Source: Actinomycetota bacterium (lineage in GTDB: Bacteria; Actinomycetota; Actinomycetes; Nanopelagicales; Nanopelagicaceae). From it: a stretch of 10,412 bases of DNA. Position numbers and translations under genes: made by a program. The stretch covers positions 1 through 10,412 of the forward strand of contig WLSX01000017.1 of the NCBI GenBank assembly GCA_009705675.1, read 5' to 3'. Positions 6,695-10,412 of the stretch are shown piece after piece. Every line of letters starts with the position of its first letter. The first letter of the stretch is position 1. The notes beneath the pieces are model-generated. The model made no database searches and was not told where the DNA came from. It saw only the letters and a program-made list of their open reading frames with translations.

Positions 6695-7972
6695 ATGAGC
6701 ACCACAACCGCGATTAAAAATGATGTTGCAAATCCAGCACTTGCCAGTGAAGGAAAAAAGCGGATTGAATGGGCTGCGCGCAATATGCCAGTGTTGGCAC
6801 AAATTAAAGAGCGCTTTGCTAAAGAAAAACCATTTACAGGTGTTCGAATTGCAGCATGCATGCACGTTACAACCGAGACAGCAAACTTGATGTTGGCGTT
6901 AAAAGCAGGAGGTGCAGATCTTGCACTATGTGCATCAAATCCACTTTCAACTCAAGATGACACAGCTGCTGCACTTGTACATGAATACGGTATTTCAGTT
7001 TTTGCACGGAACGCAGTTGATCGTGATGGATATTATGCACATTTAAACTCAGCGCTTGATATAAAACCACAATTAGTTTTTGATGATGGCTGTGATTTAG
7101 TTAATGTATTGCACACTACTCGCACTGAGTTAATAGACGGTGTTATGGCTGGTTGTGAAGAGACAACAACCGGAGTAATTAGATTAAGTCAGATGGCTAA
7201 AGACGGCGCATTAAAGTTTCCCATGATTGCTGTAAATGACACAGACACAAAACATATGTTTGATAATCGCTATGGCACCGGACAATCAACCTTTGATGCA
7301 ATTTTCCGTGCTACTAATACTTTAGTTGCAGGAAAGATCGTAGTTGTTGCCGGATTTGGGTACTGCGGAAAAGGCGTGGCAGAGCGTGCAAAAGGATTAG
7401 GTGCTGAAGTTATTGTTACTGAGATTGACCCAACAAAAGCACTAGATGCGCTTATGCAAGGCTTCAGAGTCATGCCAATGACTAAAGCTGCTGCAATCGG
7501 GGATATTTTTATTACGGTTACTGGTAACCGAGATGTATTACGAGATGAGCACTTTAAGCAAATGAAGGATGGTGCAATCCTTGCTAACTCCGGTCACTTT
7601 GATATTGAAATTGATGTGGCATGGCTTGAAAAGAATGCCAAGCAAAAAAACTCCAAGATGCGCCATCAAACTGACGAGTATGTAATGGCAGATAATCGTC
7701 GAATACTTCTTATTGCCGAGGGAAGACTTGCAAACTTAGGAGCAGCAGAGGGTCATCCAGCTTCAGTTATGGATATGTCATTTTCTGATCAAGCGTTAAC
7801 CGCTGAATGGTTATTAAAAGCGGGCAAGGATTTACCTGCCGGTCTACACAATGTTCCGGTAAAAATTGATAAAGATGTTGCTAGGTTGAAACTAGAAAGT
7901 ATGGGATCTTCATTAGATGTTCTTACGCCAGCGCAAGAGCTCTACTTGAACTCCTGGGAACACGGCTCCTAA
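6695..7972 (+). CDS. sahH: S-adenosylhomocysteine hydrolase (adenosylhomocysteinase), short form
   Basis: This NAD-dependent cytoplasmic enzyme splits S-adenosylhomocysteine to adenosine and homocysteine, which keeps methyltransferases from product inhibition. The substrate-domain residues are present: H57, D130/D131, E155/E156, K186, D190 and N191. The NAD-binding glycine motif GFGYCGKG is at 220-227, with HFDIEID at 301-307 and the hinge-region AEGHP at 351-355. At 425 residues it is much shorter than the roughly 485-495 residues of Mycobacterium and Streptomyces SahH. It ends in LYLNSWEHGS and lacks the usual C-terminal Lys/Tyr motif that reaches into the neighbouring subunit's NAD site. 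SNPLSTQDD at 81-89 and T195, where a Cys is usual, also resemble the archaeal/Thermotoga-like short class. The gene has its own strong ribosome binding site. Its stop codon abuts the mtrA start, so it probably heads the sahH-mtrA-mtrB unit. Confidence 0.93.
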   Translation: MSTTTAIKNDVANPALASEGKKRIEWAARNMPVLAQIKERFAKEKPFTGVRIAACMHVTTETANLMLALKAGGADLALCASNPLSTQDDTAAALVHEYGISVFARNAVDRDGYYAHLNSALDIKPQLVFDDGCDLVNVLHTTRTELIDGVMAGCEETTTGVIRLSQMAKDGALKFPMIAVNDTDTKHMFDNRYGTGQSTFDAIFRATNTLVAGKIVVVAGFGYCGKGVAERAKGLGAEVIVTEIDPTKALDALMQGFRVMPMTKAAAIGDIFITVTGNRDVLRDEHFKQMKDGAILANSGHFDIEIDVAWLEKNAKQKNSKMRHQTDEYVMADNRRILLIAEGRLANLGAAEGHPASVMDMSFSDQALTAEWLLKAGKDLPAGLHNVPVKIDKDVARLKLESMGSSLDVLTPAQELYLNSWEHGS

Positions 7973-8647
7973 ATGCCATTAGTCATGGTCGTTGATGACG
8001 ACCAAGACTTAGCAGAGATGCTCAGCATCGTATTAACCGGTGCTGGAATGGAGGTTGATTTAGTCAACCGGGGAGATCTTGTTATGGATCTTTTTAATAC
8101 AAATCCTCCTGACCTAGTTTTATTAGATGTTATGTTGCCAGGTATAGACGGTATTGAAGTTTGTAAAATAATTCGAGAAAAATCAATGGTGCCAATAGTC
8201 ATGCTCACTGCAAAAGGTGACACACAAGATGTGGTTTTAGGGCTTGAGGCTGGCGCAGACGATTACATGGTTAAACCATTTAAGCCACAGGAATTAGTAG
8301 CTCGAATTAATACAAGATTAAGACGTAATACAAAAGTTGGAACCTTAACAATTGCTGATTTAGTAATTGATCAAATGGAACATAAAGTATTAAAAAATAA
8401 CAAAGAAATTGCCCTTACTCGTTTAGAGTTTGATTTATTAGCAGCACTAGCAAAAGAACCAGGTCGAGTTTTCACAAGAGAGGTTCTATTGAGTGAGGTT
8501 TGGGGATATCAGCATGCAGCTGATACCAGGCTAGTTAACGTTCATGTTCAAAGATTGCGCTCTAAAATCGAATCAGATCCAGATAACCCTGAGTATGTAT
8601 TAACTGTCCGAGGAGTTGGATATAAAGCGGGGGCGGCTAGAGTTTAG
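7973..8647 (+). CDS. mtrA: Two-component response regulator MtrA
   Basis: This 224-residue OmpR/PhoB-type regulator is the DNA-binding half of the MtrAB system, which in actinobacteria controls cell-wall, division and replication genes. The receiver domain (about 3-117) has the acidic pocket D9/D10, phospho-acceptor D52 in LLDVMLPG, T79 and K101 in VKPFKP. The winged-helix domain (about 124-220) carries the MtrA-like segments RLEFDLLAALA, FTREVLL, VWGYQHAADTR, LVNVHVQRLRSKIE and TVRGVGYKAG. Similarity to M. tuberculosis MtrA, as I remember it, is strong along the full length. The ATG at 7973 directly follows the sahH stop with no gap, so translation is probably coupled; only a weak GGGAA (7956-7960) lies upstream. 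The second methionine (codon at 7985) would cut into the first receiver strand, so the upstream start is preferred. mtrB follows after 2 nt. Confidence 0.95.
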   Translation: MPLVMVVDDDQDLAEMLSIVLTGAGMEVDLVNRGDLVMDLFNTNPPDLVLLDVMLPGIDGIEVCKIIREKSMVPIVMLTAKGDTQDVVLGLEAGADDYMVKPFKPQELVARINTRLRRNTKVGTLTIADLVIDQMEHKVLKNNKEIALTRLEFDLLAALAKEPGRVFTREVLLSEVWGYQHAADTRLVNVHVQRLRSKIESDPDNPEYVLTVRGVGYKAGAARV

Positions 8648-8649
8648 CC

Positions 8650-10200
8650 ATGTTAATTAGCAAGTTTAAGATTAAGCAGTCACTTAGTCTTAAAGTACTT
8701 CTTACAAGTATCGCATTTTCAATATTAATTGCTTCGGTAATTGGATTTTCAGTTCATAATAGAGTTGCTTCAACAATTATTAATGAAAAAATTGCTATTT
8801 CAAAGGTTGAAACTGCAAATGCACTTTACTTAGCCCAAGGCCACTTTGATATTGCAAGATTTCAGGATGATTTAGGGCTTAACAAAGTTGTGCAAGATTT
8901 TATTACCTCAAGCAGAGAAGATGGATCACTCTCTGGTCGTGAAACGGTTATCTTGCCGATTTCAAAAAATAATAAAGCTCAAAATATATATCAAACAGTT
9001 CCAACCTTGTTGGTATTAGATTCGATTCCAGATAGTTTTAGAGAGCAAGTTAGAACATCTGAAACTGTGCTGGATAAGCGAATCATGGTTCGTTATTCAG
9101 ATGGTAAAAAGTTTCCTGGATTCCTAATTGGTGGAAAGTTAAACATTCCAAGAACAGGTACATATGAAATTTACTATTTATTTAAATTAGATGCTCAGTA
9201 TCAAAGTATTTCAGTAATTACCTGGACCTTATTTTTTGCAGGTTTTTTACTAGTTGCTCTTATTGGCTTAAGTACTAAATTCTTAATACGTCAGGTGGTA
9301 GCACCGGTACAAGAAGCAGCAGCGGTTGCTGAACGATTTACTCAAGGAGATCTTTCAAGTCGAATGGTAATTTCAAGTGAAGATGAGATGGCTAGTTTAG
9401 GTAACTCCTTTAATGAAATGGCAGTTTCAATCCAACAGCAGATTGATCGACTTGAAAATCTTTCAATGTTGCAGCAGAGATTCGTCTCCGATGTATCTCA
9501 TGAACTTCGCACACCGCTTACAACACTTCGAATGGCTGCTGAGGTGATTTATGAACAGAAAGCAAATTTCGATCCAAATATTGCCAGAAGTAGTGAGCTA
9601 TTAATCAATCAAATTGATCGATTTGAACTTTTACTTTCTGATTTACTTGAAGTTAGTAGATTTGATGCTGAGGCAGCATCTTTAGGAATTGTTAGTTTCG
9701 ACTTAAATCACTTAGTTAGGAAAACTGTTGACTACCTGCACCCAAGTAAATCTGCACTTTTTGATATTTCTGCTCCTATAGAAGCCGTTAATATCGAAGG
9801 CGATCCTAGAAGAATTGAACGAATATTGCGCAATCTAATTTCTAATGCAATTGATCATGGCGAAGGTAACAAGATCGAAATTCAGATTAAAGAAAGTGAA
9901 AATGAGGTTTCAGTTGGAGTTAGAGATTACGGATTAGGTTTCGATGAAAATGACGCGCCGTATCTATTTGATAGATTTTGGAGAGCAGATCCTTCCCGCG
10001 CAAGAACGAGTGGTGGTACCGGATTAGGATTATCAATTGCACTTGAAGACACCAAATTACATCAAGGCCAACTTCTTGCCTGGGGAAGACCAAATCAAGG
10101 TGCTCATTTTGTTCTTACTCTCCCGAAACAGCATGGTAACTCTGTGCAGTCATTTCCGATCCAGTTAATTCCAACTGGATTCTCATCAACAGTGGAGTAA
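8650..10200 (+). CDS. mtrB: Sensor histidine kinase MtrB
   Basis: This 516-residue membrane kinase is the expected partner of MtrA. Two membrane helices (about 15-35 and 188-212) flank an outside sensor domain of about 150 residues. A HAMP linker follows (about 210-263), then a dimerisation domain with phospho-accepting H284 in SHELRTPLTTLR. The ATPase domain has the N box with N395 and N399, the G1 box DYGLGF at 426-431, the F box FDRFWRAD at 440-447 and the G2 box GGTGLGLS at 455-462. All catalytic motifs are intact. It is somewhat shorter than M. tuberculosis MtrB (567 residues, from memory). The start lies 2 nt after the mtrA stop with no strong ribosome binding site, so coupling is likely. 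In related genomes the lipoprotein gene lpqB follows mtrB; here only 41 nt separate it from comF. Confidence 0.95.
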   Translation: MLISKFKIKQSLSLKVLLTSIAFSILIASVIGFSVHNRVASTIINEKIAISKVETANALYLAQGHFDIARFQDDLGLNKVVQDFITSSREDGSLSGRETVILPISKNNKAQNIYQTVPTLLVLDSIPDSFREQVRTSETVLDKRIMVRYSDGKKFPGFLIGGKLNIPRTGTYEIYYLFKLDAQYQSISVITWTLFFAGFLLVALIGLSTKFLIRQVVAPVQEAAAVAERFTQGDLSSRMVISSEDEMASLGNSFNEMAVSIQQQIDRLENLSMLQQRFVSDVSHELRTPLTTLRMAAEVIYEQKANFDPNIARSSELLINQIDRFELLLSDLLEVSRFDAEAASLGIVSFDLNHLVRKTVDYLHPSKSALFDISAPIEAVNIEGDPRRIERILRNLISNAIDHGEGNKIEIQIKESENEVSVGVRDYGLGFDENDAPYLFDRFWRADPSRARTSGGTGLGLSIALEDTKLHQGQLLAWGRPNQGAHFVLTLPKQHGNSVQSFPIQLIPTGFSSTVE

Positions 10201-10202
10201 TT

Positions 10203-10242
10203 CTTACTTTTCATAAAGTGCAACTATGTTATAAAAAGTAAG
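10203..10242 (+). repeat. AT-rich inverted repeat (stem-loop) between mtrB and comF
   Basis: The arms 10203-10216 and 10229-10242 pair at 13 of 14 positions: CTTACTTTT with AAAAGTAAG (9 bp), one C/A mismatch, then ATAA with TTAT (4 bp), leaving a 12-nt loop. The element begins 2 nt after the mtrB stop, and its right arm ends on the first base of the proposed comF GTG start, covering the comF ribosome-binding region. It may end mtrB transcripts, control comF translation or be an operator. The stem has only two G-C pairs in each arm half and no U-tract follows, so it is not a classical terminator. Confidence 0.5.
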
Positions 10243-10412
10243 TGTTTAAATCAATTTCATCACTAAAAGAACTAGTTTATCCAGTAATTTGTTTAAGTTG
10301 CAGTTCATTAGGTATGAAGATCTGTTCAAAGTGTTTACTAATGTGGCGAATCAAACCAATAAAATCAAATATTCAAAAGTATCCACTGTATTTTTCTGCT
10401 GACTACAATGAA
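10242..10412 (+). CDS. comF: ComF-like phosphoribosyltransferase, N-terminal part, cut by the window end
   Basis: The frame from the GTG at 10242 stays open to the last base (57 codons). A TAA directly upstream in the same frame makes this GTG the first possible start. The visible part is typical of the ComF N-terminus: a hydrophobic ELVYPVICLSC lead-in followed by paired cysteines, C18-x2-C21 and C28-x2-C31, which form a small zinc-ribbon-like unit. The phosphoribosyltransferase domain would lie beyond the window. ComF proteins are linked to DNA uptake in competent bacteria, but the actinobacterial role is not established. The position just after mtrB fits the locus of Mycobacterium, where the ComF-like Rv3242c lies shortly downstream. 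The start region is embedded in a stem-loop and lacks a clear Shine-Dalgarno sequence. Confidence 0.7.
   Translation, partial: MFKSISSLKELVYPVICLSCSSLGMKICSKCLLMWRIKPIKSNIQKYPLYFSADYNE

Noticed and set aside
6640..6865. Two overlapping minus-strand frames across the sahH leader and 5' end
   Set aside because: Both are antisense to the sahH start. Two such frames in different phases point to chance openness rather than a gene.
1..10412. Mobile elements, CRISPR, tRNA or rRNA genes, toxin-antitoxin or phage-defence genes
   Set aside because: No transposase, integrase, direct-repeat array, cloverleaf or rRNA-like stretch is seen. All long frames on the plus strand belong to housekeeping, envelope or signalling families.

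Overview
The window reads as one dense, single-strand (+) stretch of a low-GC actinobacterial chromosome. A WhiB iron-sulfur regulator, a DUF5719 protein, a DUF3499 protein and an MtrA/MtrB two-component pair are all actinobacterial hallmarks. The gene order (whiB, manB, sahH, mtrA, mtrB, comF) matches the core locus I remember from Mycobacterium (Rv3260c to Rv3242c) and Streptomyces. AT-rich codon use (about 35-38% GC in lines counted inside the large glycosyltransferase and mtrB), very short intergenic gaps and missing locus members suggest a streamlined actinobacterium such as the freshwater acI group (Nanopelagicales). That placement is inference.

Region 1 (1-4835) holds a 5' leader, whiB, a 1039-residue protein joining a family 2 glycosyltransferase to a large membrane domain, and a membrane-anchored DUF5719 protein. 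The gaps are 8 nt and a 4-nt ATGA overlap, so this looks like one transcription unit, probably for envelope glycan work. Region 2 (4836-6608) holds a small DUF3499 protein and the phosphomannomutase/phosphoglucomutase ManB, which supplies sugar-1-phosphates for nucleotide-sugar synthesis. Region 3 (6609-10200) begins with a strong stem-loop, then sahH (S-adenosylhomocysteine hydrolase), mtrA and mtrB, with junctions of 0 and 2 nt. Region 4 (10201-10412) holds a second, AT-rich stem-loop and the first 57 codons of a comF-like gene that runs off the window.

The genes combine envelope building (glycosyltransferase, DUF5719, ManB), cell-cycle and wall signalling (WhiB, MtrAB) and methyl-cycle housekeeping (SahH). 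No mobile element, CRISPR array, tRNA, rRNA or classical new system is visible. The most interesting points are the giant glycosyltransferase-membrane fusion paired with DUF5719, the short archaeal/Thermotoga-like SahH, the absence of lpqB after mtrB, and the two intergenic stem-loops. No gene-free stretch exceeds 100 nt.
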